In this document: positions 20,763 through 29,393 of the stretch, piece by piece | How positions within the stretch are numbered: position 1 is the first letter of the stretch | How the letters are laid out: every line of letters begins with the position of its first letter | Position numbers and translations under genes: made by a program | NCBI RefSeq assembly: GCF_025961225.1 | Contig: NZ_JAOQNG010000004.1 | Span: 589,001-653,000, forward strand | Length of the DNA stretch: 64,000 bases | From: Azospirillum canadense | GTDB lineage: Bacteria; Pseudomonadota; Alphaproteobacteria; Azospirillales; Azospirillaceae | Direction: 5' to 3' | The notes under the pieces: model-generated | Told to the model about the DNA's origin: nothing | The model's input: only the letters and a program-made list of their open reading frames with translations | The model's database searches: none

Positions 20763-22111
20763 GCGCCCAGTTGAACCGGCAGCTTCTGCGGCTGTCGGCT
20801 CTGCTTCAGATTGAACGGCGCGCGCGCCACGCCGCGCGGAACGAGCTGTCCTTCGTGATGGCGAACGAGACCGCCGGCGTCATGCCCTACCAGCAGGCGG
20901 CGGTGTGGGTCGGCGACGCGCGCGGCCGCATCGACGCGCTGTCCGGGGTGGCCGTCGCCGACCTCGCCGCTCCCTATGGGCAGTGGCTGTCCCGGCTGTG
21001 CGCCGAACTGGCGGGCGGACCCGGTGGGGCGGAGCCGCGCGCCGTGACGGCGGAGGAGGTGCCCGCTGCCATCGGCCGCGACTGGGCGGAGCATCTGGCC
21101 CCGCACGCCCTGTGGGTGCCGCTGGTGGCGCCTGGGGACCAGAAGGTCGGCGGCCTGCTGTTCGCCCGCGCGGAGCCCTGGGCGGAGGGTGACCAGCACC
21201 TGCTGGCCCACCTCGCCGACGCCTACGCGCACGCCTGGCTGCTCGCCCACGCGCGCCGTCCGCGGCTGAAACGCCGCGGCACCCTGTGGCGCAAAGCGGC
21301 GCTCGCCGCGCTGATGGCGCTGGTGGTCGGGGCAGGGGCCTTTCCGGTGCGCCAGTCGGTGCTGGCCCCGGCCGAGGTGGTGCCGCGCACGCCGACGCTG
21401 GTGCGCGCGCCCTTCGACGGGGTGGTGGACCGTGTCGCCGTGACGCCGAACCAGTCCGTCGGCGCCGGCCAACCGCTCGCCACGCTGGACACCGCGCAGC
21501 TGCGCAGCAAGCTGAAGGTCGCGCAAAAGGCGCGCGAGGTCACCCAAACCGAATACCAGCAGGCTACCCAGCTCGCCGTCTTCGACCCGAAGGCCAAGGC
21601 GAAGCTGTCTATCCTGCAAGGCCATCTGGAGCAGCAGGCGGCGGAGATCGCCTACCTGCAAAGTCTGCTCGACCGCGCGACCCTGACCGCGCCCGCGGCG
21701 GGGGTGGCCGTCTTCGACGATCCCAACGACTGGATCGGCCGCCCGGTCACCCAGGGCGAGCGGATCATGATCGTCGCCAACCCGGCCGACGTGGAGCTGG
21801 AAATCCGCCTGCCGGTCGGCGACGCCATCCCGCTGGACGAGCACGCGGAGGTTGCATTCTTCCTGAACGTGGCGCCCGACGCGCCGATGCGCGCGACGCT
21901 CCAGTCCGGCAGCTACCGTGCGCAGACCATGCCGGACGGGGTGGTGGCCTACAAGCTGAAGGCCGGCTTCACCGGGACCGCGGAAGGGCAGGGCGGCACG
22001 CCGCGCCTGGGCTTCAAGGGCACCGCCAAGCTCTATGGCGAGACGGCGCCGCTGGCGCTGTGGATCCTCCGTCGTCCCATCACCACGGCGCGGCAATGGC
22101 TGACGTTCTGA
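20759..22111 (+). CDS. Membrane-anchored HlyD-type adaptor with GAF-like N-terminal domain
   Basis: The 450-residue product has three parts. Residues 1 to about 165 form a soluble domain with a GAF-like pattern (ELSFVMANETAGVMPYQQ, then VGGLLFARAEPW). One transmembrane segment lies near residues 177-195. The remainder is a periplasmic HlyD-like domain with a lipoyl motif (VRAPFDGVVDRV), a short coiled coil, a second lipoyl half (LTAPAAGVAVFDDPNDW) and a beta-barrel. GAF domains usually bind small ligands, so this adaptor may be gated by a cytoplasmic signal; that is inference. ATGA overlap upstream and a 16-base overlap downstream place it in one operon. Confidence 0.8.
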   Translation: MSAQLNRQLLRLSALLQIERRARHAARNELSFVMANETAGVMPYQQAAVWVGDARGRIDALSGVAVADLAAPYGQWLSRLCAELAGGPGGAEPRAVTAEEVPAAIGRDWAEHLAPHALWVPLVAPGDQKVGGLLFARAEPWAEGDQHLLAHLADAYAHAWLLAHARRPRLKRRGTLWRKAALAALMALVVGAGAFPVRQSVLAPAEVVPRTPTLVRAPFDGVVDRVAVTPNQSVGAGQPLATLDTAQLRSKLKVAQKAREVTQTEYQQATQLAVFDPKAKAKLSILQGHLEQQAAEIAYLQSLLDRATLTAPAAGVAVFDDPNDWIGRPVTQGERIMIVANPADVELEIRLPVGDAIPLDEHAEVAFFLNVAPDAPMRATLQSGSYRAQTMPDGVVAYKLKAGFTGTAEGQGGTPRLGFKGTAKLYGETAPLALWILRRPITTARQWLTF

Positions 22112-24291
22112 CCGTGTCCGACGCCGTGACGGCCGCCGCCGTCGAGGCTGCCCAGCATCCTGCGGCCCCGCAACGGCCGCCATCGCCGGCCGAGATGCCG
22201 CTGCCGCCATTGCGCGACGACTTGGCGCTGCTTCCCGGCCCGGCGACCCACGAGGGGGCGCCGACCTGGACTCTGCACGACCCCGCCGCCAACCGCTTCC
22301 TGCGCATCGGCTGGCTGGAGTTCGAGATCCTGCAACGCTGGCCGCTCGGCCGCGCCGACGCCATCGCGGAGGCCATCGGGCGGGAGACCCCGCTGGACGT
22401 CTCGGCGGAGGAGGTTCTGCACTTCGTCCAGTTCGCGGAGCGCAGCGAGCTTCTGCACCCCATCGGCGCGCAGGGCACCGCGCGCATGGCGCAGCGGGTG
22501 GATGCCCGCCGGCTGCACCCGCTGAAATGGCTGCTGAAGAACTACCTGTTCCTGCGCGTGCCGCTGGTGCGGCCGGACGGCTTCCTGCGCGCCACGCTGC
22601 CGCTGGCGAAGCATCTCTACACGCCCGGATTCCTGATGCTGGTGCTGGTCGTGGCGATGCTCGGCCTCTATCTGATCGGGCGGCAGTGGGACAGCTTCAC
22701 CCACAGCTTCCTGCACCTGTTCACGCTGGAAGGCGCGGCGATGGGCGGTGCCGCCCTGCTGGTCGCCAAAGTCATCCACGAGATGGGACACGGCTACGCC
22801 GCGCGGCTCAGCGGTTGCCGGGTGCCGGCCATGGGGGTGGCCTTCCTGGTGCTGGTCCCCGTTCTGTGGACCGACACCACCGAGGCCTGGCGCCTGACCT
22901 CGCGCCGCAAGAGGCTGCTGATCGACGCGGGCGGCATGCTGGCGGAGCTGACGCTGGCCGCCTTCGCCTCGCTCGCCTGGAGCTTCCTGCCGGACGGGCC
23001 GCTGCGGTCGGGCGTCTTCATGCTGGCCGGCACGACCTGGATCATGACGCTGGCGGTGAACCTGAACCCGCTGATGCGCTTCGACGGCTATTTCCTGATG
23101 GCCGACGCGCTGGACATCCCGAACCTCCAGGACCGCGCCTTCGCCATGGGCCGCTGGTGGCTGCGCGAGCGGCTGTTCGGCCTAGGCGCCCCGCCGCCGG
23201 AGGTGCAGACGCCGGGGCGGCGGCGCTTCATGGTCGGCTACGCCTTCGCCATCTGGGTCTACCGCTTCCTGCTGTTCACGGGCATCGCGCTGCTCGTCTA
23301 TCACCTGTTCTTCAAGCTCCTTGGCCTTTTCCTGATGATGGTGGAGATCGGCTGGTTCATCGTGCGCCCCATCGTGACCGAACTCGCCGCCTGGACGGCG
23401 CAACGCCGCGCCATGCGCTGGAACCGCAACAGCGCGACGACGCTGGCCGCCGCCGGGCTGCTCGCCGCCGCCTTCCTCGTCCCCTGGCGGAGCGAGGTGA
23501 GCGCCCCCGCCCTGCTGCACGCGGAGCGGCAGGCCGTGCTCTACGCCCTGCACGCCGGCCGGATCCGGACCCTGCCGGAGGGGATCGGCGCCGGGCTGGA
23601 CGCGAACGCCGCGGCCTTCGTGCTGGACTCGCCCGACCTGACCTACAAGATCGCGCAGGCCGAGCGGCAGATCCGCCTCTATCAGGTGCAGGCCCACGCC
23701 CAGGCGGCCGATCCGGAGCAGGCCTCAACGCTGCCCGTCACTTGGCAGCAGATGGAGGGCGCGGTCGCCGACCTGGAGACGCTGACCGCCCAGCGTGACG
23801 AGATGGCCGTGCGTGCGCCCTTTGCGGGCCGTGTGCTGGAACTGGCCGACCACCTGCGCCCCGGCGCCTGGGTCGCGGCGAAAGAGCCGCTGGCGCTTCT
23901 GGTCGCCCCGGACAGCGTCGTCGCTGAAGCCTATGTGGCCGAAGCCGACCTGTCGCGCCTGACGACCGGGGCCGCCGCGCAGTTCATCCCGGAGGACGGG
24001 TCGAAATCCATCCCGCTGCGCCTGCGCTCCATCGACGCGCTCGCCACCCGGGAGCTGGACTCGGCGGAACTGGCCTCCACCCACGGCGGCGGCGTGGCCG
24101 CCCGCGCCCTGCCCAACGGCAAGACCGTCACCGAAGAGGCCGTTTACCGCGCCACCCTGGCGCCCGTGGACGGCCTGACCCTGCCGCACGCCAGCCGCGG
24201 CACCGTCCTGATCGAAGGCGAACGGGAAAGCTGGTTCCGGCGGATGTGGCGCATCGCCGTCGGCGTGCTGATCCGCGAGAGCGGGTGGTGA
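22096..24291 (+). CDS. PqqD-like / M50 zinc protease / HlyD-type fusion membrane protein
   Basis: The ATG at 22096 lies inside the end of the preceding gene; the frame is open far upstream but in the shadow of that gene. The product has 731 residues. Residues about 55-125 look like a PqqD-type peptide-binding domain. Several transmembrane segments follow, with the zinc site HEMGH at 228-232 and a second M50 motif, NLNPLMRFDGYF, with Asp330. From about residue 470 a lipoyl/HlyD-like adaptor part follows (VRAPFAGRVLELADHLRPG). This plan matches the 'putative peptide zinc metalloprotease' (YydH-like) family. Site-2-type proteases cut within or near membranes, so it may trim, release or gate the giant protein. 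It occupies the place where a type I system would have its ABC exporter. Confidence 0.82.
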   Translation: MADVLTVSDAVTAAAVEAAQHPAAPQRPPSPAEMPLPPLRDDLALLPGPATHEGAPTWTLHDPAANRFLRIGWLEFEILQRWPLGRADAIAEAIGRETPLDVSAEEVLHFVQFAERSELLHPIGAQGTARMAQRVDARRLHPLKWLLKNYLFLRVPLVRPDGFLRATLPLAKHLYTPGFLMLVLVVAMLGLYLIGRQWDSFTHSFLHLFTLEGAAMGGAALLVAKVIHEMGHGYAARLSGCRVPAMGVAFLVLVPVLWTDTTEAWRLTSRRKRLLIDAGGMLAELTLAAFASLAWSFLPDGPLRSGVFMLAGTTWIMTLAVNLNPLMRFDGYFLMADALDIPNLQDRAFAMGRWWLRERLFGLGAPPPEVQTPGRRRFMVGYAFAIWVYRFLLFTGIALLVYHLFFKLLGLFLMMVEIGWFIVRPIVTELAAWTAQRRAMRWNRNSATTLAAAGLLAAAFLVPWRSEVSAPALLHAERQAVLYALHAGRIRTLPEGIGAGLDANAAAFVLDSPDLTYKIAQAERQIRLYQVQAHAQAADPEQASTLPVTWQQMEGAVADLETLTAQRDEMAVRAPFAGRVLELADHLRPGAWVAAKEPLALLVAPDSVVAEAYVAEADLSRLTTGAAAQFIPEDGSKSIPLRLRSIDALATRELDSAELASTHGGGVAARALPNGKTVTEEAVYRATLAPVDGLTLPHASRGTVLIEGERESWFRRMWRIAVGVLIRESGW

Positions 24292-24325
24292 GGAATCCCT
24301 CTACAAGGCGTTGATAATAAGAGAA

Positions 24326-24504
24326 AAGCCCCTCTCCCTTGAGGGGAGAGGGGTTGGGGTGAGGGTGAAACTTCGACAATTGCCGAACTCAGGTTCATTT
24401 CCGCCCTACCGGGCGTAACGACCCCTCATCCCAACCTGTGAAGCCTGCGGTCGCCTTTGGCGCCCTCCGGCTTCACCCCCCAAGGGGAGAAGGGCTTATT
24501 CCAA
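24326..24504. repeat. Inverted pair of intergenic palindromic repeats (REP-like)
   Basis: This region fills the gap between two convergent operons. Copy 1 (plus strand) holds CCCCTCTCCC (24329-24338) and GGGAGAGGGG (24344-24353), then GGTTGGGGTGAGGG. Copy 2 lies inverted (24422-24504) with CCTCATCCCAACC, a GTGAAGCC/GGCTTCAC hairpin (24438-24445 and 24469-24476) and an AAGGGGAGAAGGGCTT end. No T-run follows, so they are better read as dispersed repeats than as classical terminators, though they may stop both transcripts. Confidence 0.7.
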
Positions 24505-24510
24505 AGGCAA

Positions 24511-25797
24511 TCAGCTCCGCGCCACCGGCATCGTGAAGCCCACGCGCTCCGGCCGGCCGGGCAGGCTCAATTCGGCTTCCACCGGCGCGCAGCGGCTGAT
24601 CACCTGACCGCGCCGCAGGACGAACAGGCGGGCGGCACGGTTGCGGATGGCTTCCACCGGGTCGGCGGCCTGGAGCACCACGAGGTCGGCGTTGCAGCCC
24701 ACCTCCAGCCCATAGCCGTCCAGGTGCAGCAGCTTCGCCGGCGCTTCCGTCACCGCCTTGAAGCAGGCGACCATGCCGTCGTAGCCGGTCATCTGCGCCA
24801 CATGCAGGCCCATATGCGCGACCTCCAGCATGTCGCCGGATCCCAGCGGGTACCAGGGGTCCATCACGCAGTCGTGGCCCAGCGCCACGGTCAGGCCGGC
24901 GGCCATCAGCTCCGGCACGCGGGTCATGCCGCGGCGCTTGGGATAGGTGTCGTGGCGGCCCTGGATGACGATGTTGATCAGCGGGTTGCTGACCACACCC
25001 AGTTCCGCCTCCGCCATCAGCGGGATCAACTTGGAGACGTAGTAGTTGTCCATGGAATGCATGGAGGTGAGGTGGGAGCCGGTGACCCGCCCCTGCATGC
25101 CCAGCCGCTGCGTCTCGTAGGCCAGCGTCTCCACATGGCGCGACAGCGGGTCGTCCGTCTCGTCGCAATGCATGTCCACCAGCAGGCCGCGCTCCGCCGC
25201 GATCTCGCAGAGCAGGCGGACCGACGCGGCGCCGTCGGCCATGGTGCGTTCGAAATGCGGGATGCCGCCGACCACGTCCACGCCCATGTCCAGGGCGAGT
25301 TTCAGCAGGTCTTCCGCCCCGGGGGAACGCAGCACGCCGTCCTGCGGGAAGGCGACCAGCTGCAGGTCCAGGTAGGGGGCGACGCGCTTCTTCACCTCAA
25401 GCAGCGATTCCACGGCGAGCAGGCGCGGGTCGCAGATGTCCACGTGGCTGCGGATCGCCAGCAGGCCGCGCGCCACCGCCCAGTCGCAATAGGCCAGCGC
25501 CCGCTCGATGATGGCGTCCTGGACCAACTGCGGCTTCAGCTCCCCCCACAGCGCGATGCCTTCCAGCAGCGTGCCGGAGCGGTTGACGCGCGGGATGCCG
25601 TAGCTGAGCGTCGAGTCCATGTGGAAATGCGCGTCGACGAAGGGCGGGGTGACCAGCCGGCCGGTCGCGTCGATCTCGGCTCCCGCCTCGCCCGCGAGTG
25701 TCGGCTCCACGGCGGCGATGCGGCCGTCCCGGATGCCGATGTCCACGCCGACCCGGCCGTCGGGCAGGGTGGCGCGGCGCAGGACCAGATCGAACAT
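24511..25797 (-). CDS. codA: Cytosine deaminase-like amidohydrolase
   Basis: A 428-residue protein, the usual length for CodA-type deaminases. Metal-site signatures are visible: HFHMD near residue 58, a DMHCDETDD segment mid-protein, GSHLTSMHSM, and LGHDCVMDPWYPLG near the C-terminus. This pattern fits the cytosine deaminase branch, which converts cytosine to uracil plus ammonia. Isoguanine or a related ring is also possible within the family. The ATG at 25797 shares one base with the upstream permease stop and has an AAGGAG ribosome site; the longer open frame upstream is a shadow of the permease. As last gene of the import operon it probably acts on the imported base. Confidence 0.8.
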   Translation of the reverse strand: MFDLVLRRATLPDGRVGVDIGIRDGRIAAVEPTLAGEAGAEIDATGRLVTPPFVDAHFHMDSTLSYGIPRVNRSGTLLEGIALWGELKPQLVQDAIIERALAYCDWAVARGLLAIRSHVDICDPRLLAVESLLEVKKRVAPYLDLQLVAFPQDGVLRSPGAEDLLKLALDMGVDVVGGIPHFERTMADGAASVRLLCEIAAERGLLVDMHCDETDDPLSRHVETLAYETQRLGMQGRVTGSHLTSMHSMDNYYVSKLIPLMAEAELGVVSNPLINIVIQGRHDTYPKRRGMTRVPELMAAGLTVALGHDCVMDPWYPLGSGDMLEVAHMGLHVAQMTGYDGMVACFKAVTEAPAKLLHLDGYGLEVGCNADLVVLQAADPVEAIRNRAARLFVLRRGQVISRCAPVEAELSLPGRPERVGFTMPVARS

Positions 25798-26708
25798 CAA
25801 CGTTCTCCTTTGCGGTACGGGATCATCAGCGCCCGCGGGTACGAGGCGCGGCGCGCCACCAGCACCAGCGCGAGGATGCTGAGCAGATAGGGAAGCATCA
25901 GGAAGACTTGGTAGGGCAGAACGCCGCCGGCAATCTGTTGCAGCCGCAGCTGGAAGGCGTCGAAGGCGGCGAACAGCAGCGCGCCGAGCAGGGCCTTGCC
26001 CGGCCGCCAGGAGGCGAAGACGACCAGCGCGATGCAGATCCAGCCGCGCCCGTTGACCATGTTGAAGAAGAAGGCGTTGAAGGCCGACAGCGTCAGGAAG
26101 GCGCCGGCCAGCGCCATCAGCGCGCTCCCCGCCATGACAGCACCGATGCGCACGCCGGTGACGCTGAGGCCCTGCGCCTCCGCCGCGGCCGGATTCTCGC
26201 CGACCATGCGCACCGCCAGCCCGACCGGCGTGCGGTAGAGGACGTAGGCGACCGCGCCGGCCAGCAGCAGGGCGAGGTAGGTCAGCGGCGTCTGCGCCAA
26301 GGCACCCGGCAGGTCCAGCGGCTGGAAGGGGGCGATGGTCGGCGGCGTGCTCGCCTGCGGCAGGACGAGGCGATAGACGTAATAGGACAGGCTTGTGCCC
26401 AACAGCGTGATCCCGATGCCCGTCACATGCTGCGACAGGCCGAGCGGCACGGTCAGAACGGCGTGCAGCAGTCCCATCAGCGCCCCGCAGCCGGCCGCCA
26501 CCAGCACGCCGGTCCAAAGGTCGCCCCCCTGGTAGACGGCCATCCAGCCAGCCATGGCGCCGAGAGTCATGATGCCCTCGATGCCCAGGTTCAGCACCCC
26601 GGCGCGCTCGCAGACCAACTCGCCCAGCGTGCCCAGCACATAGGGGGTGGCGATGCGCAGCACGGCGGTCCAGAAGGCGGCGGAGAGGAGGATATCAACA
26701 ATTTCCAT
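25797..26708 (-). CDS. ABC transporter permease, BMP/nucleoside type (second permease)
   Basis: A 303-residue, multi-spanning membrane protein. It carries the conserved segment ERAGVLNLGIEGIMTLGA near the N-terminus and VGENPAAAEAQGL mid-protein, both typical of the inner-membrane permeases of BMP-family nucleoside importers (BPD-transp-2 family). It pairs with the permease at 26718-27767; the two are separated by 9 bases. Substrate is probably a purine or pyrimidine nucleoside or base, judged by family and by the downstream deaminase. Confidence 0.85.
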   Translation of the reverse strand: MEIVDILLSAAFWTAVLRIATPYVLGTLGELVCERAGVLNLGIEGIMTLGAMAGWMAVYQGGDLWTGVLVAAGCGALMGLLHAVLTVPLGLSQHVTGIGITLLGTSLSYYVYRLVLPQASTPPTIAPFQPLDLPGALAQTPLTYLALLLAGAVAYVLYRTPVGLAVRMVGENPAAAEAQGLSVTGVRIGAVMAGSALMALAGAFLTLSAFNAFFFNMVNGRGWICIALVVFASWRPGKALLGALLFAAFDAFQLRLQQIAGGVLPYQVFLMLPYLLSILALVLVARRASYPRALMIPYRKGER

Positions 26709-26717
26709 GATGGACTC

Positions 26718-27767
26718 TCAGCTCCGCCGCAGGCGATAGCGCGCCAGCAGCCCGGCCACCAGCATGCACAACAGGCTGGTCGCGACGAGCACGTCGGCGA
26801 TGTAGTTGGGCACCGGCATGGCCCGGCTCATGGCGTCGGCGCCGACGAAGATGCCGGCGATGAAGACCGCCGCTCCGACCACGCCCAGCGGGTGCAACTG
26901 CGCCAGCATGGCGACGACGATGCCGCTGTAGCCGAAGCCCGGCGACAGGTCGAGCGTCAGGTAACCCTTCAGCCCGCAGACCTCCGCCGCCCCGGCCAGA
27001 CCGGCCAAGCCGCCGGACAGCAAGGCCGTGCGCAGCATAACGCGGGTGACGGGCATGCCAGCGAAGGCGGCGGCGCGCGGGTTGGCGCCCACCGCCCGGT
27101 TTTCGTAGCCCCAGATCGTGCGCGTGTCGATCAGCCACAGGATCACTGCCAGCGCCAGCGCGAGGAGGAGGCCGAAATGCAGGCGGGTGCGCGCCACCAG
27201 CTTGGGCAGTTCCGCCGCCTCCACGACCGGGGCTGACTGCGGCCAGCCCATGCCCATGGGGTCCTTCAGGGCACCCTCCAGCAGCATGGAGACCAGCAGC
27301 AGCACGACGAAGTTCAGCAGGAGAGTGGTCACCACCTCGTCCACGCCGAAGCGGACCTTCAGCACCGCCGGGCCGAGCAGGGTGACGCCGCCGGCCAGCG
27401 CGCCGCCGATCAGCGCCAAGGGCAGGACGGCCCAGGCGGGCAGGTTCAGCAGTTCCCCGCCCAGCACCACGGCGGCAAGCGCCCCCATGTAGAGCTGCCC
27501 CTCCGCCCCGATGTTCCACAGCTTGGCGCGGAAGGCGACGGCGGCGGCGAGGCCGGTGAGGATCAGCGGCGTGGCGCGGGTCAAGGTTTCGGTCAGCGCA
27601 AAGCGGGAGCCGAGCGCGCCCTCGACCAGCAGGCCATAGGCGCGCAGCACCGGTGCGCCGGTCCAGGCGACGAGCAGCGCGCAGAGCGCCAGCGCCGCCA
27701 CCACCGCCCCGACCGGGGCGAGCAGGCGGATGGCCAGGGGGGCGTGGGCGCGCGGTTCAAGCCGCAT
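26718..27767 (-). CDS. ABC transporter permease, BMP/nucleoside type (first permease)
   Basis: A 349-residue membrane protein of the same family as its neighbour, with family marks AKLWNIGAEGQLYMGA, FGVDEVVTTLLLNFV and VGANPRAAAFAGM. The ATG at 27767 has a GGAGA ribosome site seven bases upstream and lies 11 bases inside the ATPase gene. A further in-frame ATG at 27788 would add seven residues but lacks a good site. Together with 25797-26708 it forms the heterodimeric membrane channel of the importer. Confidence 0.85.
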   Translation of the reverse strand: MRLEPRAHAPLAIRLLAPVGAVVAALALCALLVAWTGAPVLRAYGLLVEGALGSRFALTETLTRATPLILTGLAAAVAFRAKLWNIGAEGQLYMGALAAVVLGGELLNLPAWAVLPLALIGGALAGGVTLLGPAVLKVRFGVDEVVTTLLLNFVVLLLVSMLLEGALKDPMGMGWPQSAPVVEAAELPKLVARTRLHFGLLLALALAVILWLIDTRTIWGYENRAVGANPRAAAFAGMPVTRVMLRTALLSGGLAGLAGAAEVCGLKGYLTLDLSPGFGYSGIVVAMLAQLHPLGVVGAAVFIAGIFVGADAMSRAMPVPNYIADVLVATSLLCMLVAGLLARYRLRRS

Positions 27768-29301
27768 TGAGAATCTCCGGCAAAACATCCCAATGGCCGG
27801 CCATCAGCAGGCCAAGCTGGCGGACCGACACGCGGTCGTGGGGCAGGGCAGGGGTCAGGCGGCCGTGGTGGATCACGGCGATGGCGTCGGCGAGCGCCAG
27901 GATCTCGTCCAAATCCTCGGAGATCACCAGCACGCCGGCCCCGGCCGCGCGCGCCTCCAGCAGGCGCCCGTGCACGTACGAGACGGCGCCGACGTCCAGG
28001 CCGCGGGTCGGCTGGCTCGCCAGGATCAGGTCCGGTCCGTGCGCCAGGGTGCGGCCGAGGATCAGCTTTTGCATGTTGCCGCCGGACAGCAGCTGTGTCC
28101 GCGCGTCCGGCCCCGGGCAGCGCACGTCGAAGGCCTCGATCACCTCCCGCGCATGGGCGCGGGCGGCCCCGCGGCGGATGACTCCGAAGCGCTGGAAGGC
28201 CGGATCGTGGTAGCGCTCGGCGATCAGGTTCTCCCACACCGCCATGGCGCCGACGAGGCCGGCGGCGTGCCGGTCCTCCGGAATGCGGGCGACGCCGCGC
28301 CGGACCATCGCGGCCGGATCGGCGTGGCCGACCGTCTCGCCCTTCAGGGACAGCGTTCCGGAATCGGGGTGGATCAGACCGCTGATCAGGTCGGCCAGCG
28401 CCGTCTGCCCGTTGCCGGACACGCCGGCGATGCCGACGATCTGGTGCCGGCGCACGGTCAGGTCCACGGCGTCCAGCAGCGGCCGGCTGTGGCCGGAGGC
28501 TACGGTGACGTTCGACAGCTCCAGCACCGGTTCGCCCGCCGTCATGAGGGCCGGTGTCGGCGGTTTCAGTGCGCGGCCGACCATCAACTCGGCCAATTCC
28601 TCGCGGTCGGTCTCAACCGTGCGCCGGGTGGCGACGAGGCGGCCACCGCGCAGAACCGCGACCGTGTCGCTGGCCGCGAACACCTCGTTCATCTTGTGGC
28701 TGATGAAGACCACCGCTAACCCGTCTGCCGTCAGCCGGCGCAGCGTGTCGAACAGGCCAGCGGATTCCTGCGGTGTCAGCACCGCCGTGGGCTCGTCCAG
28801 GATCAGGATTCGGGCATCGCGGTAGAGCGCCTTCAGGATCTCCACCCGCTGCCGCTCGCCCACGGACAACTCGCCGACCAGCGCATCCGGGCGTACGCCC
28901 AGCCCGAAACGCTCGGCGAGGTCCAGCAAGCGCCGGCGCGCCGCACCCCGGTCGGACCAAAACCGCCACAGAGGCTCCGTCCCCACCGCGATGTTGTCGA
29001 GGACCGACAGGTTGTCGGCCAGCGTGAAGTGCTGGTGCACCATGCCGATCCCGGCCTCCAGCGCCGCCCGCGGCGAACCGGGCGGCAACGGGCGGCCGAA
29101 AGCCTCCACGCTTCCCTCGTCGGCCACGTAATGGCCGAACAGGATGTTCATCAGCGTGGTCTTGCCGGCCCCGTTCTCGCCCAGCAGGGCCAGCACCTCG
29201 CCTTCGTGCAGCGTCAGGGAGATGGCGTCGTTGGCGACCAGGGGGCCGAAGCGCTTGGTGATGCCGGAAAGGCGCAGGACGATGCTTTTTGATTGTGCCA
29301 T
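27757..29301 (-). CDS. ABC transporter ATPase with two nucleotide-binding domains, nucleoside import
   Basis: A 514-residue duplicated ATPase. Domain 1 has a perfect Walker A (GENGAGKT), signature LSVGERQRVEI and Walker B ILILDEPTAVLTP. Domain 2 is degenerate, as is usual in this family: the Walker A region reads GVSGNGQTALADL and the signature LLSGGNMQKLILGR. The start is taken at the ATG at 29301; a TTG at 29331 would add ten residues. The overlap with the permease start indicates coupling. It powers uptake with both permeases and the binding protein at 29394-30413. Confidence 0.87.
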   Translation of the reverse strand: MAQSKSIVLRLSGITKRFGPLVANDAISLTLHEGEVLALLGENGAGKTTLMNILFGHYVADEGSVEAFGRPLPPGSPRAALEAGIGMVHQHFTLADNLSVLDNIAVGTEPLWRFWSDRGAARRRLLDLAERFGLGVRPDALVGELSVGERQRVEILKALYRDARILILDEPTAVLTPQESAGLFDTLRRLTADGLAVVFISHKMNEVFAASDTVAVLRGGRLVATRRTVETDREELAELMVGRALKPPTPALMTAGEPVLELSNVTVASGHSRPLLDAVDLTVRRHQIVGIAGVSGNGQTALADLISGLIHPDSGTLSLKGETVGHADPAAMVRRGVARIPEDRHAAGLVGAMAVWENLIAERYHDPAFQRFGVIRRGAARAHAREVIEAFDVRCPGPDARTQLLSGGNMQKLILGRTLAHGPDLILASQPTRGLDVGAVSYVHGRLLEARAAGAGVLVISEDLDEILALADAIAVIHHGRLTPALPHDRVSVRQLGLLMAGHWDVLPEILNAA

Positions 29302-29339
29302 GGCGTTGTAGCGGAAGTCCTGGCCGAGCAAAAAATTCC

Positions 29340-29365
29340 GTCATCCCCGCGAAGGCGGGGACGAC
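29340..29365. repeat. Intergenic hairpin between binding protein and ATPase genes
   Basis: An 11-base stem with one mismatch: GTCATCCCCGC (29340-29350), loop GAAG, GCGGGGACGAC (29355-29365). The motif CCCCGCGAAGGCGGGG is a well-known dispersed palindrome in alphaproteobacteria. Its position inside an operon, just after the abundant binding-protein gene, suggests a role in mRNA stability or partial termination; that is inference. Confidence 0.65.
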
Positions 29366-29393
29366 GGTGATCGTTGATGGAAAGCGGGCCGCC

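Noticed and set aside
24329..24353. Hairpin after the M50 fusion gene as a classical terminator
   Set aside because: A strong stem but no T-run follows, and a second inverted copy lies nearby; a dispersed repeat is the better reading.
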